From JAUUSJ01 sp051880475 (lineage in GTDB: Bacteria; Bacillota; Clostridia; Lachnospirales; Lachnospiraceae), in contig JBJEOA010000010.1 of NCBI GenBank assembly GCA_051880475.1, forward strand, positions 1 through 64,000: a DNA stretch of 64,000 nt, in the 5' to 3' direction. The notes below the pieces were generated by a model, which was not told the DNA's origin, ran no database searches, and saw nothing but the letters and a program-made list of their open reading frames with translations. The position numbers and the translations under genes were made by a program. This document shows, piece by piece, positions 1 through 9,425 of this stretch. Position 1 is the stretch's first letter. Each line of letters starts with the position of its first letter.

Positions 1-62
1 GCTTTTTTTTACTATACTGGAAATATTGTAAAAAAGCAAGAAAAATTTTTTGCTGAGGTCTA

Positions 63-91
63 TTGATTTCTTTTTGATTTACTCATATAAT
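63..91 (+). promoter_or_regulatory. Sigma-A type promoter of ftsH
   Basis: A TTGATT -35 box (63-68) is followed after 17 bases by a perfect TATAAT (86-91). The ftsH start codon is about 95 bases downstream. Confidence 0.6.
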
Positions 92-187
92 GATAAAAGC
101 GTTGTAAAAAAACTGAGATGAAATTCAGTTTGATTATAAACTGATATGTCTGCTTTTTGGGACAGCTATAGATGAAAGGAGGAAGAA

Positions 188-2170
188 ATGAATAAGAATC
201 AAAATAAAAAACCAGAAAAAAATACAGGAAAGATTCGTCCGTTGATTGTTATTTTAGCTGTGAGTTTACTCGTAACTTTTATGATTAATAGTGTTATGAA
301 TCGAATCTATGAGGGTGAGAAAGAAAAAGTTACTTACAGTGAATTTCTTGATATGGTAAAAGACAAGAAAGTAAAAAGTGTTGTAGATACTGGAGAAACT
401 CTCCTTATTACACCGAAAGAGCAAAAAAACCCGATGGTAAAAAAGACATACTATACCGTGAAGGTGGGAGATTATCAGCTTACGGATCGCCTTGTGGATG
501 CAGGAGTGAAGTTTGAGAGAAAAGAAACCGATGGATCTCAGACTGTGCTTAGTATTTTAAGTTATATTTTACCGTTTGTTTTTGTATATGGTGCCTTTTA
601 TTTTATTATGCGAAACATGGGAAAAGGCGGAGGAATGATGGGAAGTGTCGGAAAGAGTAACGCAAAAGTCTATGTAGAAAAGAAGACAGGAGTTACTTTT
701 GCAGATGTCGCAGGACAAGAGGAAGCGAAAGAATCTTTGACAGAGATGGTTGATTTCCTTCATAATCCGGGAAAATATTTAAAGATTGGTGCGAAACTTC
801 CAAAGGGAGCGCTTCTTGTCGGACCTCCAGGAACAGGTAAGACATTGCTCGCTAAGGCTGTGGCAGGAGAGGCAAATGTTCCATTTTTCTCTCTCTCAGG
901 CTCCGATTTTGTAGAGATGTTTGTCGGTGTAGGTGCATCGAGAGTGCGCGATTTGTTTAAGCAGGCACAGTCTATGGCTCCTTGTATTATTTTTATCGAT
1001 GAGGTAGATGCCATCGGTAAAAGCCGTGATAGCCATTACGGCGGAGGAAATGATGAGAGAGAACAGACTTTGAATCAGCTTTTGGCAGAGATGGATGGAT
1101 TTGATACATCAAAAGGTCTTGTTATCTTGGCAGCGACAAATAGACCTGAGGTGCTTGATAAGGCACTTCTTAGACCAGGACGCTTTGACCGAAGAGTTAT
1201 CGTAGAAAAACCAGATTTAAAAGGAAGAATTGAGACATTAAAAGTACATTCTAAAAACGTTTTATTAGATGAGACAGTTAATTTTGAAGAGATTGCACTT
1301 GCAACATCTGGTGCAGTTGGGTCTGACCTCGCCAATATGGTAAATGAGGCTGCCCTCTTAGCAGTAAAAGAAGGAAGAACTGCGGTAAGTCAGTCCGATT
1401 TATTTGAGGCGGTCGAGGTTGTCATTGCTGGTAAAGAGAAAAAAGATAGAATCTTAAATGAAAAAGAAAAACAAATTGTAGCTTATCATGAAGTTGGTCA
1501 TGCACTTGCGATTGCTCTTCAAAAACATACAGAGCCAGTGCAAAAAATTACAATTGTTCCAAGAACGATGGGAGCACTTGGCTATACAATGCAAGTTCCA
1601 GAAGAGGAAAAATATCTGATGAATAAAGAGGAGATGCTTTCTGAGCTTGTTACACTTTTTGGAGGACGGGCAGCAGAGGAGGTGAAATTCCACTCTGTAA
1701 CGACTGGAGCATCAAATGATATCGAGAGAGCGACAGCTATCGCAAGAGCAATGGTGACTCAGTACGGTATGTCGGATAGATTTGGACTAATTGGACTAGA
1801 GTCTATTCAAAATCGTTACCTAGACGGAAGAGCTGTACTTAATTGTTCTGATGTAACAGCTGCACAAATTGACGAGGAAGTGATGCTTATTTTAAAAGAT
1901 GCGTATAATAAAGCGTTAAGCCTTCTTCGTGCAAATATGGATAAATTAGATGAGATTTCTGCATTCCTAATTGAGAAAGAGACAATTACAGGAAAAGAAT
2001 TTATGAATATTTTTGAAGGTAAAAATAAAGAAAATGAGCAAAAAGAATTGTCTGAGCAAATAGAAATCGTTGAGGAAGAAGTAGTGGCAAAATCCCAAGA
2101 AGATGAGCAGGAAGAAGTATCAGTGCAGATGGAGATAGATGAGCAAAAAGATGATATCGAAGTTGAATAG
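188..2170 (+). CDS. ftsH: ATP-dependent zinc metalloprotease FtsH
   Basis: Membrane-anchored AAA+ protease that extracts and degrades misfolded membrane proteins and short-lived regulators; it acts as a hexamer on the cytoplasmic face. Two transmembrane segments (about residues 18-38 and 118-140) bracket a short extracytoplasmic domain. Walker A GPPGTGKT lies near residue 215, Walker B IIFIDEVDAIG near 265, and the zinc-protease motif HEVGH near 434. The last 50 residues are a Glu/Gln-rich low-complexity tail. The start follows AAAGGAGGAAGA. It has its own promoter and a terminator at about 2213, so it appears monocistronic. The length of 660 residues is normal for the family. Confidence 0.97.
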   Translation: MNKNQNKKPEKNTGKIRPLIVILAVSLLVTFMINSVMNRIYEGEKEKVTYSEFLDMVKDKKVKSVVDTGETLLITPKEQKNPMVKKTYYTVKVGDYQLTDRLVDAGVKFERKETDGSQTVLSILSYILPFVFVYGAFYFIMRNMGKGGGMMGSVGKSNAKVYVEKKTGVTFADVAGQEEAKESLTEMVDFLHNPGKYLKIGAKLPKGALLVGPPGTGKTLLAKAVAGEANVPFFSLSGSDFVEMFVGVGASRVRDLFKQAQSMAPCIIFIDEVDAIGKSRDSHYGGGNDEREQTLNQLLAEMDGFDTSKGLVILAATNRPEVLDKALLRPGRFDRRVIVEKPDLKGRIETLKVHSKNVLLDETVNFEEIALATSGAVGSDLANMVNEAALLAVKEGRTAVSQSDLFEAVEVVIAGKEKKDRILNEKEKQIVAYHEVGHALAIALQKHTEPVQKITIVPRTMGALGYTMQVPEEEKYLMNKEEMLSELVTLFGGRAAEEVKFHSVTTGASNDIERATAIARAMVTQYGMSDRFGLIGLESIQNRYLDGRAVLNCSDVTAAQIDEEVMLILKDAYNKALSLLRANMDKLDEISAFLIEKETITGKEFMNIFEGKNKENEQKELSEQIEIVEEEVVAKSQEDEQEEVSVQMEIDEQKDDIEVE

Positions 2171-2212
2171 AATAAAGGGATAAGCAAAGAGAATATCATT
2201 AGGAAGTCGATA

Positions 2213-2271
2213 AGATTCCCCTTAGATAGATAAGGTAAATAGCCAAAATCTATTTAAGGGGAATTTTTTTG
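2213..2271 (+). terminator. Rho-independent terminator after ftsH
   Basis: The arms ATTCCCCTTA and TAAGGGGAAT pair across a roughly 30-base loop and are followed by a run of T. Confidence 0.8.
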
Positions 2272-2341
2272 TATAATAGGATTGAGTTGTGAGAAAAACT
2301 AGAGTAAACTTTAACTATAGTGATTGAAGTAGGTGAGGGAA

Positions 2342-4213
2342 ATGTTTGATATAAAAGAAGAATTAAAAAAGTTACCAGAATGTCCAGGTGTATATATTAT
2401 GCATAATGCTGACGATGAGATTATTTATGTGGGAAAAGCGGTTGTTTTGAAAAATCGTGTGAGGCAGTATTTTCAAAACAGCAAAAAGCATAGTCCAAAG
2501 ATTGAGAAGATGGTTTCTCAGGTGGAATATTTTGAATATATTATCACAGATTCGGAAGTGGAGGCACTTGTTTTAGAGTGTAATTTAATTAAAGAGCATA
2601 GACCAAGATATAATACGATGTTAAAGGACGATAAAGCATATCCGTATATTAAAGTTACATTAGAGGAAGAGTATCCAAGAATTATGCTTTCTAGAAAAAT
2701 TAAAAGGGATAAATCGAAATATTTTGGACCATATATTAGTGGAGCTGCAGTGAAAGATACGATAGAGTTAATGCAAAAACTTTATCATATTCGAACTTGT
2801 CAACGTGTTTTGCCGCGAGATATTGGAAAAGAAAGACCATGTTTATATTATCATATTAAGCAGTGTAAGGCACCTTGTCAGGGGTTAATTTCTAGGGAGG
2901 AATATAAAAAAGAGGTGGATAAAATGGTCTCTTTTTTACAGGGAAATCATAAAGAAGTGGAAGAAATATTAACTCAAAAAATGGTGGAGGCTTCCTCTAA
3001 AATGGAATTTGAACAGGCGATGCAATATCGAGATTTGATTAAGAGTGTGAAACAGCTTGAGGAAAAGCAAAAATTAAATCAAAGTGATAAAGAAGAGCAA
3101 GATATTATTGCGATTGCAATGACGAGGAGAGAGGCAGTTGTTTCTGTATTTTTTATCCGTGACGGAAAATTACTTGGAAGAGACCATTTTCATATGACGG
3201 GAATTGAAGAAAATAGCGAGGCAGAGGTACTTCTTCAGTTTGTGAAGCAGTTTTATGCCGGAACACCTTATATCCCAAAAGAAATTTTATTAGAATATGA
3301 GTTAGATGAACAAGAACTCCTAGAGCAGTGGCTTACGACTAAAAAAGGGCAGAAAGTTCACGTTTTGATGCCAAAGAGGGGGAATAAAGCAAAACTTATT
3401 ATACTTGCTAAAAATAATGCTAAAGAAGTGTTAAAAAAAGATGCCGAAAAATGGAAGAGGGAAGAGGCAAAAACAAAGGGAGCGGTGAGAGAACTTGGAG
3501 ATTTACTTGGAGTGTCGGGAATTAAAAGAATGGAGGCGTTTGATATTTCAAATACGAGTGGAATAGAAAATGTCGCATCGATGGTTGTTTTTGAAGACGG
3601 AAAGCCAAAAAAAAGAGAATATAGGAAGTTTCGAATAAAAACGGTAAAGGGACCAGACGATTATAAGAGTATGGAAGAAGTACTAACGAGAAGATTTTTA
3701 AATGGAAAAAGGGAACAAAAAGAATTAGAAGAAAAAGGAGAAGAACTTACTTTTGGAAGTTTTACAAAATTCCCAGATTTGGTTTTGATGGACGGTGGAA
3801 AGGGACAAGTTAATATTGCACTGTCTGTTTTAAAATCTCTCGATTTAGATATTCCAGTCTGTGGTATGGTAAAAGACGACCATCATAAGACGAGAGGGAT
3901 TTATTTTCATAATCGGGAGATTGAAATTTCACCGAGCAGTGAGGCGTTTCATCTTGTGACGAGAATACAAGATGAGGCACATCGCTTTGCGATTGAATAT
4001 CATAGAAGTCTAAGACAGAGGACACAAGTGAAGTCTATTTTAGATGATATAAAAGGAATTGGACCGACAAGGAGAAAAGCTCTTATGAAATATTTTAAAG
4101 ATATAAAAAAAATAAAAGATGCATCGGTGGAAGAACTTATGAGGGTAGATGGAATTACAGAAAAATTAGCGAAAGAAATTTATTTCTTTTTTAGAAAAGA
4201 AGAAACAATATAA
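2342..4213 (+). CDS. uvrC: Excinuclease ABC subunit C
   Basis: Dual-incision nuclease of nucleotide excision repair, acting with UvrA and UvrB. It has an N-terminal GIY-YIG nuclease (PGVYIM...IIYVGKA), the cysteine-bearing insert, a UVR helix-turn-helix (EFEQAMQYRDLI), the RNase H-like 3' nuclease half (EAFDISNTSG, LMDGGKGQ) and C-terminal helix-hairpin-helix motifs (IKGIGPTRRKALM, VDGITEKLAKEI). An in-frame GTG at 2333 is possible. I prefer the ATG at 2342 because AGGTGAGGG sits directly upstream and the protein then starts MFDIKEELKKLP as in relatives. About 623 residues, full length. Confidence 0.96.
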   Translation: MFDIKEELKKLPECPGVYIMHNADDEIIYVGKAVVLKNRVRQYFQNSKKHSPKIEKMVSQVEYFEYIITDSEVEALVLECNLIKEHRPRYNTMLKDDKAYPYIKVTLEEEYPRIMLSRKIKRDKSKYFGPYISGAAVKDTIELMQKLYHIRTCQRVLPRDIGKERPCLYYHIKQCKAPCQGLISREEYKKEVDKMVSFLQGNHKEVEEILTQKMVEASSKMEFEQAMQYRDLIKSVKQLEEKQKLNQSDKEEQDIIAIAMTRREAVVSVFFIRDGKLLGRDHFHMTGIEENSEAEVLLQFVKQFYAGTPYIPKEILLEYELDEQELLEQWLTTKKGQKVHVLMPKRGNKAKLIILAKNNAKEVLKKDAEKWKREEAKTKGAVRELGDLLGVSGIKRMEAFDISNTSGIENVASMVVFEDGKPKKREYRKFRIKTVKGPDDYKSMEEVLTRRFLNGKREQKELEEKGEELTFGSFTKFPDLVLMDGGKGQVNIALSVLKSLDLDIPVCGMVKDDHHKTRGIYFHNREIEISPSSEAFHLVTRIQDEAHRFAIEYHRSLRQRTQVKSILDDIKGIGPTRRKALMKYFKDIKKIKDASVEELMRVDGITEKLAKEIYFFFRKEETI

Positions 4214-4406
4214 ATTTTAAGATAAATAGGATAAAAGAAGTTAGTTTATTTTTTTGTGACTTCATAAAAAACTACAACTAGACGGGTATTTGAATTTGTG
4301 ATATGATATAACATATTAAAGGGCAAGAAACTGCGAGGGGACCGACTATTTTTAGGAGGCAAGAGAGGGTTTTTGTGGCAAATAGATGGAAGAGGAGATT
4401 AGACGT

Positions 4407-5333
4407 ATGTATAAGGTGACATTGACGCAGATTATTAAGAAGATGGATTTAGTCAATCACACACCAGAAATTAATACGGATGTGATTGAGATAAGTCAGA
4501 CGGATATTAATCGACCTGCTTTACAGCTATCGGGATTTTTTGATTATTTTGATGCAGAGAGATTACAAGTCATTGGAAATGTAGAATATGCTTATATGAA
4601 AACATTAGAGGAAGAGGGAAAGGCGGAGCAAGTATATAGAAAATTGTTTTCTTATAAGATTCCATGCCTTATTTTTTGTCGTGACTTAGAACCTATGGAA
4701 AGTATTTTGGAGATGGGAAGAAAGTATAATGTTCCGATTTTGACGGCGGCTCGTCATACATCTCAGTTTATGGCAGAGATTATTCGCTGGCTAAATGTGG
4801 AATTAGCTCCTAGAATTTCTATTCACGGCGTTCTTGTGGATGTATACGGCGAGGGAGTTTTAATTATGGGAGAGAGCGGTATCGGTAAGAGTGAGGCTGC
4901 TCTAGAATTAATTAAGAGAGGACATCGACTTGTATCAGATGACGTAGTGGAAATTAAGAAAGTAAGTGAGGAATCTTTAGTTGGTTCATCTCCAGAGATT
5001 ACAAGACATTTTATAGAGCTTCGCGGTGTTGGAATTATTGATGTTAAGACATTATTTGGAGTAGAGAGTGTAAAATTAACGCAGACAATTAATCTTGTTA
5101 TTAAGTTAGAAGATTGGAATAAAGATAATGAGTATGACCGTATGGGACTTGAAGATAATTATATTGAATTTTTAGGAAATAAAGTAGTATGCCATACGAT
5201 ACCTATTCGTCCGGGAAGAAACCTTGCGATTATCGTGGAATCTGCTGCAGTTAATTATCGTTCTAAGAAGATGGGATATAATGCGGCACAAGAACTTTAT
5301 GACCGTGTGACAGGAAATTTGAATAAGAAATAG
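4407..5333 (+). CDS. hprK: HPr kinase/phosphorylase
   Basis: Bifunctional sensor enzyme of carbon catabolite repression in low-GC Gram-positives: it phosphorylates HPr and Crh on Ser46 and removes the phosphate again. Walker A GESGIGKS lies near residue 155, and the family signature HFIELRGVGIIDVKTLFG follows. An upstream in-frame ATG at 4386 has no ribosome-binding site, whereas AGAGGAG lies nine bases before the ATG at 4407, giving 308 residues, the usual size. Its likely substrate, the Crh-like protein, is encoded five genes downstream. Confidence 0.95.
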   Translation: MYKVTLTQIIKKMDLVNHTPEINTDVIEISQTDINRPALQLSGFFDYFDAERLQVIGNVEYAYMKTLEEEGKAEQVYRKLFSYKIPCLIFCRDLEPMESILEMGRKYNVPILTAARHTSQFMAEIIRWLNVELAPRISIHGVLVDVYGEGVLIMGESGIGKSEAALELIKRGHRLVSDDVVEIKKVSEESLVGSSPEITRHFIELRGVGIIDVKTLFGVESVKLTQTINLVIKLEDWNKDNEYDRMGLEDNYIEFLGNKVVCHTIPIRPGRNLAIIVESAAVNYRSKKMGYNAAQELYDRVTGNLNKK

Positions 5334-5449
5334 ATAAAAATATTTTACGCTAGATAAAGGGGAAGTTATCTTATCAGCGAAGAGAAAAATAATAATAAAA
5401 GATAGAATAATAGTCTGCAATGCAGACAATCATAAAGGAGGCAATTATA

Positions 5450-6388
5450 ATGAAAAAGTATGCGGTAGGTATTGATGTAGGAGGAACAACTGTTAAGTTG
5501 GGAGTTTTTACAGTGGAAGGACAACTTCTTGATAAATGGGAAATTGTCACAAGAAAAGAAGAAAATGGAAAGTATATCTTATCCGATATCGCAACGGCAG
5601 TGCTCGGTAAATTAAAAGAGATGAATATCGAAAAAGATGAAGTTGCGGGAGCTGGTATTGGAATCCCAGGTCCAGTTAGAGCAGATGGAACAGTGAATGG
5701 CTGTGTAAATCTTGGATGGGGCGTGGTACCTGTAAAAGTAGAAATGGAAGCTTTATTAGGTGTTCCTGTAGAGGCTGGAAATGATGCAAATGTGGCAGCA
5801 CTTGGAGAGTCATGGCAAGGTGGCGGAAAAGGATATGGAAATGCCGTTATGGTGACATTAGGAACTGGTGTCGGTGGCGGTGTTGTAATTGATGGCGGCG
5901 TTATCAGCGGATTTCATGGATATGGCGGAGAGATCGGACATATGATGATGAATCCAAATGAGACAGAATTTTGTAACTGTGGAAAGAGAGGATGTCTAGA
6001 ACAGTACGCATCAGCGACTGGAGTCGTTCGAGTTGCTAAGAAATATTTGGCTCAAAAGATTACACAATCTCCTCTTCGTGACTGTGAAAACTTAACTGCA
6101 AAAGATGTTTTTGATGCGGCAAAGGAGAATGATACTTTAGCATTAGAGATAGTAGAAGATGTATGCTCTACACTTGCACTTGCACTTTCCTATATCTCTT
6201 GTACAGTAGATCCAGAAGTATTTATCATCGGAGGCGGAGTGTCTAAGGCTGGCAGCATTTTGACAGATACTATCGCAAAATACTTTGTAAATGATGTATT
6301 TGGAGACCAAAAGAAAACAGTATTTGCATTGGCATCTCTTGGAAATGATGCGGGAATTTATGGAAGTGCGAAGCTCGTTCTTGCGTAG
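5450..6388 (+). CDS. ROK-family glucokinase
   Basis: Sugar kinase that most likely phosphorylates glucose with ATP in the cytoplasm. The N-terminal phosphate-binding motif DVGGTTVKLG, the GIPGP loop, GNDANVAALGE, the glycine-rich GTGVGGG and the ROK zinc motif CNCGKRGCLEQYAS are all present. AAAGGAGG lies eight bases before the ATG at 5450; an upstream in-frame start at 5420 has no such site. About 312 residues, without the N-terminal DNA-binding domain of ROK repressors, so it is a kinase. Substrate specificity beyond hexose is inferred. Confidence 0.88.
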   Translation: MKKYAVGIDVGGTTVKLGVFTVEGQLLDKWEIVTRKEENGKYILSDIATAVLGKLKEMNIEKDEVAGAGIGIPGPVRADGTVNGCVNLGWGVVPVKVEMEALLGVPVEAGNDANVAALGESWQGGGKGYGNAVMVTLGTGVGGGVVIDGGVISGFHGYGGEIGHMMMNPNETEFCNCGKRGCLEQYASATGVVRVAKKYLAQKITQSPLRDCENLTAKDVFDAAKENDTLALEIVEDVCSTLALALSYISCTVDPEVFIIGGGVSKAGSILTDTIAKYFVNDVFGDQKKTVFALASLGNDAGIYGSAKLVLA

Positions 6389-6527
6389 ATTAAGAATTTC
6401 GTCGATGGATATGTTTGTTCAAATAGCTGAACAAAAGAAAGAATGTATTTTATTTTTCAGTATTTTTTGTGCTTGAGAAAAGACAATGAATCATGTATCA
6501 TATAAAATATGTATAAGAGTTGACAAT

Positions 6528-6571
6528 ACAAGGTGTGCGAAATCAGCTTTAATGTGTTTTGCACACCTTGT
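6528..6571 (+). other. Hairpin in the murB leader
   Basis: A perfect 11-bp inverted repeat (ACAAGGTGTGC / GCACACCTTGT) with a 22-base loop and no T-run after it. A candidate promoter lies upstream (TTGAGA at 6473, 17 bases, TATCAT at 6496), which would put the hairpin in the murB 5' untranslated region. It could be an operator, an RNA stabiliser or a weak terminator of the ROK gene. Confidence 0.4.
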
Positions 6572-6623
6572 GTAAGGATAAGATATTTTTATCATACTGA
6601 AAAAAGAAATAGGAGTATAGAAT

Positions 6624-7532
6624 ATGAATCATAATTTCCTAAGTGAAGTAAAAGAGCAAGTAGGAGAAATTATTAAGATAAATGAGCCGATGAAATTGCA
6701 TACTACTTTTCAAGTAGGAGGGCTGGCAGATTATTTTGCGATACCTCATACACAAGAGGAGATTTGCATTTTATTAGAAAAGGCGAAAAAATATGAAATT
6801 CCTGTTTTTGTAGTAGGAAATGGAAGTAATCTTCTCGTATCCGATAAAGGATATCGCGGAATGATTGTCCAGATTGGAAAACAATATAGCGACGTGACAG
6901 TGGAGGGAGATACTGTCTTGGCACAGTCTGGTGCCTCTTTGGCAAAAATTGCAAGAATTGCCTATGAAAATGGTTTAGGCGGATTTGAGTTTGCAGCAGG
7001 AATTCCAGGAACACTTGGCGGAGCAGTTTCCATGAATGCAGGAGCTTATGGTGGAGAAATTAAAGATGTTATTATAGATGCGAAAGTATTAACAAAGGAA
7101 GGCGAAATTTTGGTTATCCCAGCAGATGAGCTAGAACTTGCCTACCGCAGCAGTGTCATTACAAAGAAAGGGTATATTGTACTTGGAGCAAGATTTGTTT
7201 TTGTCAAGAAGAAAAGAGAAGAGATTAAAGCTCGCATGGACGAGCTAGCGTTTGCTAGAAAGTCAAAGCAGCCTCTTGAATTTCCAAGTGCAGGAAGTAC
7301 CTTTAAGAGACCGGAAGGATATTTTGCAGGAAAATTAATTATGGATGCAGGACTTCGAGGATTTCAAGTTGGAGGAGCGAGAGTATCTGATAAGCACTGT
7401 GGTTTTGTTATTAATGCCGGTGATGCGACAGCAGCAGATATTTACTCTTTAATTTTACAGGTACAAGAAAAAGTACAAAGACAATTCAACGTAACTCTTC
7501 AGCCAGAGGTAAAATTGCTTGGAGAGTTTTAA
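6624..7532 (+). CDS. murB: UDP-N-acetylenolpyruvoylglucosamine reductase
   Basis: FAD enzyme that reduces UDP-GlcNAc-enolpyruvate to UDP-MurNAc in peptidoglycan precursor synthesis. The FAD-binding half shows TFQVGG, VVGNGSNLLV and FAAGIPGTLGGAVSMNAGAYG. The catalytic region shows YRSS, the AGSTFKRPEG serine loop and a conserved C-terminal Glu (LQPEVKLLG). It is a short (type II-like) form of 302 residues. AGGAG precedes the start. It is followed by rapZ after 15 bases, so the two are probably co-transcribed. Confidence 0.96.
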   Translation: MNHNFLSEVKEQVGEIIKINEPMKLHTTFQVGGLADYFAIPHTQEEICILLEKAKKYEIPVFVVGNGSNLLVSDKGYRGMIVQIGKQYSDVTVEGDTVLAQSGASLAKIARIAYENGLGGFEFAAGIPGTLGGAVSMNAGAYGGEIKDVIIDAKVLTKEGEILVIPADELELAYRSSVITKKGYIVLGARFVFVKKKREEIKARMDELAFARKSKQPLEFPSAGSTFKRPEGYFAGKLIMDAGLRGFQVGGARVSDKHCGFVINAGDATAADIYSLILQVQEKVQRQFNVTLQPEVKLLGEF

Positions 7533-7547
7533 GACGAGGAGAGAAAG

Positions 7548-8423
7548 ATGAGATTTTTAATTGTATCTGGTATGTCTGGATCAGGCAAGATTACAGCGTT
7601 AAAAATGTTAGAAGATATTGGATATTTTTGTGTAAATAATTTACCAATAGAGCTTTTACGCAAGTTTGCGGAGATAGCATATGATAAAAAAATAGAAGTA
7701 GAGGATGTGGCAGTTGGAATTAATATTCGAAGTGAGGAGGAAGTCCCTCAGTTGACACATGCTCTTGAAACTTTGGCTCATAAAGGATATCCGTATGAGA
7801 TTTTATTTTTGGATGCTAATAATGAGACTTTAATTAAGCGATACAAAGAAACGAGAAGAAATCATCCTCTTGTGAGAGATGGAAGAGTGGAAGCTGGAAT
7901 TATAAAAGAGAGAAAGTTAATTGATTTTATCAAAAAGGAAGCAAAGTATATTATTGATACAAGTGAGCTTTTGACGAGAGAGTTAAAGATAGAATTAGAG
8001 AAAATTTTTCTAAAAAATGAGCCTTATTCAAATTTCATTATAACTATTCTTTCTTTTGGATTTAAATATGGAATTCCAACAGAGGCGGATTTAGTATTTG
8101 ATGTTCGATTCCTTCCAAATCCTTATTATGATTTGGAACTTAGACCACTCACTGGAAATGATAAGCCAATCCAAGATTTTGTCATGAATTGTGAGGAGTC
8201 AAAAATCTTTTTGGATAAGCTAGAGGATATGATGCAGTTTTTAATTCCCAATTATATCAATGAGGGAAAGTATAGTTTAGTTGTAGCAATTGGCTGTACA
8301 GGTGGAAAACATCGTTCTGTCACTCTAGCAAATGGAATTTATGAGAGAATGAAAACGCTTCCATATAGTGTGAAGTGTGTGCATAGAGATATAGAGAAGG
8401 ATGCAATTACAAAGGCAGTATAG
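7548..8423 (+). CDS. rapZ: RapZ/YvcJ-family nucleotide-binding protein (altered P-loop)
   Basis: Member of the P-loop RapZ/YvcJ family. In Escherichia coli RapZ is an RNase adaptor controlling glmS; in Bacillus YvcJ hydrolyses GTP and affects competence. Here 291 residues contain the N-terminal P-loop domain and the C-terminal domain with GCTGGKHRSVTLANGIYERM. The Walker A reads GMSGSGKIT: the Ser/Thr that normally follows the lysine and coordinates magnesium is isoleucine. The rapZ-whiA-crh order matches the Bacillus yvcJ-yvcK-yvcL-crh cluster except that yvcK is absent. Confidence 0.92.
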   Translation: MRFLIVSGMSGSGKITALKMLEDIGYFCVNNLPIELLRKFAEIAYDKKIEVEDVAVGINIRSEEEVPQLTHALETLAHKGYPYEILFLDANNETLIKRYKETRRNHPLVRDGRVEAGIIKERKLIDFIKKEAKYIIDTSELLTRELKIELEKIFLKNEPYSNFIITILSFGFKYGIPTEADLVFDVRFLPNPYYDLELRPLTGNDKPIQDFVMNCEESKIFLDKLEDMMQFLIPNYINEGKYSLVVAIGCTGGKHRSVTLANGIYERMKTLPYSVKCVHRDIEKDAITKAV

Positions 8424-8449
8424 AGTTTGACATATCGCAGGAGGTACAA

Positions 8450-9397
8450 ATGTCTTTTTCTAGTGAGGTAAAAGAGGAACTCTCAAGACAGATGAGTTTA
8501 GCAAGACATTGCAGACTTGCTGAGATTATGGCGATTATTCGTGCCTGTGGGAAAATTACAATTTCAGCAGATAATTTATATAATGTTATTGTTTATACAG
8601 AAAATATAGCAGTAGCAAGAAAATACTATAATTTAATTGAGACGACTTTTTCGTGGACTCCATCCATATCTGTTCGAAAAAATATTTATTTAAAAAAGAA
8701 TCGAATATACACGATTGGAGTGTTTCAACATGAACATGCAGTGCAGATTTTGAAGGCGACGAAATTGTTGAATCAGTCTTATGATATAGAAGAATTAGAT
8801 GTCAAATCCAATATGGTAATTCAGCAAACTTGTTGTAAGAGAGCGTTTATTCGAGGCGTTTTCTTAGCATCTGGTTCTATTAGCGATCCGGTAAAAGGAT
8901 ACCATTTTGAGATTGTATGTTCTGACAAAAAAAAGGCAGAGCAAATCAGCGAAGTTATTTTGGCTTTTTCACTAAGTCCTAAGATTATAAAGAGAAAAAA
9001 ATATTATATCGTCTATTTAAAAGAGGGAGATATGATAGTAGATATTTTAAATATAATGCAGGCCTCAAAGGCTTTAATGCAGTTGGAAAATATTCGAATT
9101 TGGAAGGAAATGAGAAATTCGGTTAATCGAAGAGTTAATTGTGAGACTGCTAATTTGAATAAGACTGTTTCGGCAGCTGTGAGACAGTTAGAAGAAATTG
9201 AGTTTCTTAGAGATCATTTAGGCTTAGAGGGGTTGCCAGATAGTCTGAGAGAAATTGCAATTTTAAGATTAGAGCATACAGATGCATCCTTAAAGGAGCT
9301 TGGCGAAATGCTAGATCCACCAGTTGGAAAATCTGGTGTGAATCATAGATTAAGAAAACTGAGTCAGATGGCTCAGGACCTAAAAAACAGATATTAA
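8450..9397 (+). CDS. whiA: DNA-binding protein WhiA
   Basis: Conserved Gram-positive regulator with an N-terminal LAGLIDADG-like fold and a C-terminal helix-turn-helix; it affects cell division and chromosome segregation in Firmicutes and sporulation in Streptomyces. The start MSFSSEVKEELSRQ and the C-terminal helix-turn-helix (LKELGEMLDPPVGKSGVNHRLRKL) are diagnostic. 315 residues, full length. AGGAGG precedes the ATG. It lies between rapZ and the Crh-like gene in one tight run. Confidence 0.95.
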   Translation: MSFSSEVKEELSRQMSLARHCRLAEIMAIIRACGKITISADNLYNVIVYTENIAVARKYYNLIETTFSWTPSISVRKNIYLKKNRIYTIGVFQHEHAVQILKATKLLNQSYDIEELDVKSNMVIQQTCCKRAFIRGVFLASGSISDPVKGYHFEIVCSDKKKAEQISEVILAFSLSPKIIKRKKYYIVYLKEGDMIVDILNIMQASKALMQLENIRIWKEMRNSVNRRVNCETANLNKTVSAAVRQLEEIEFLRDHLGLEGLPDSLREIAILRLEHTDASLKELGEMLDPPVGKSGVNHRLRKLSQMAQDLKNRY

Positions 9398-9425
9398 ATT
9401 AGAGGGTAAGATTAAGGAGGATATT

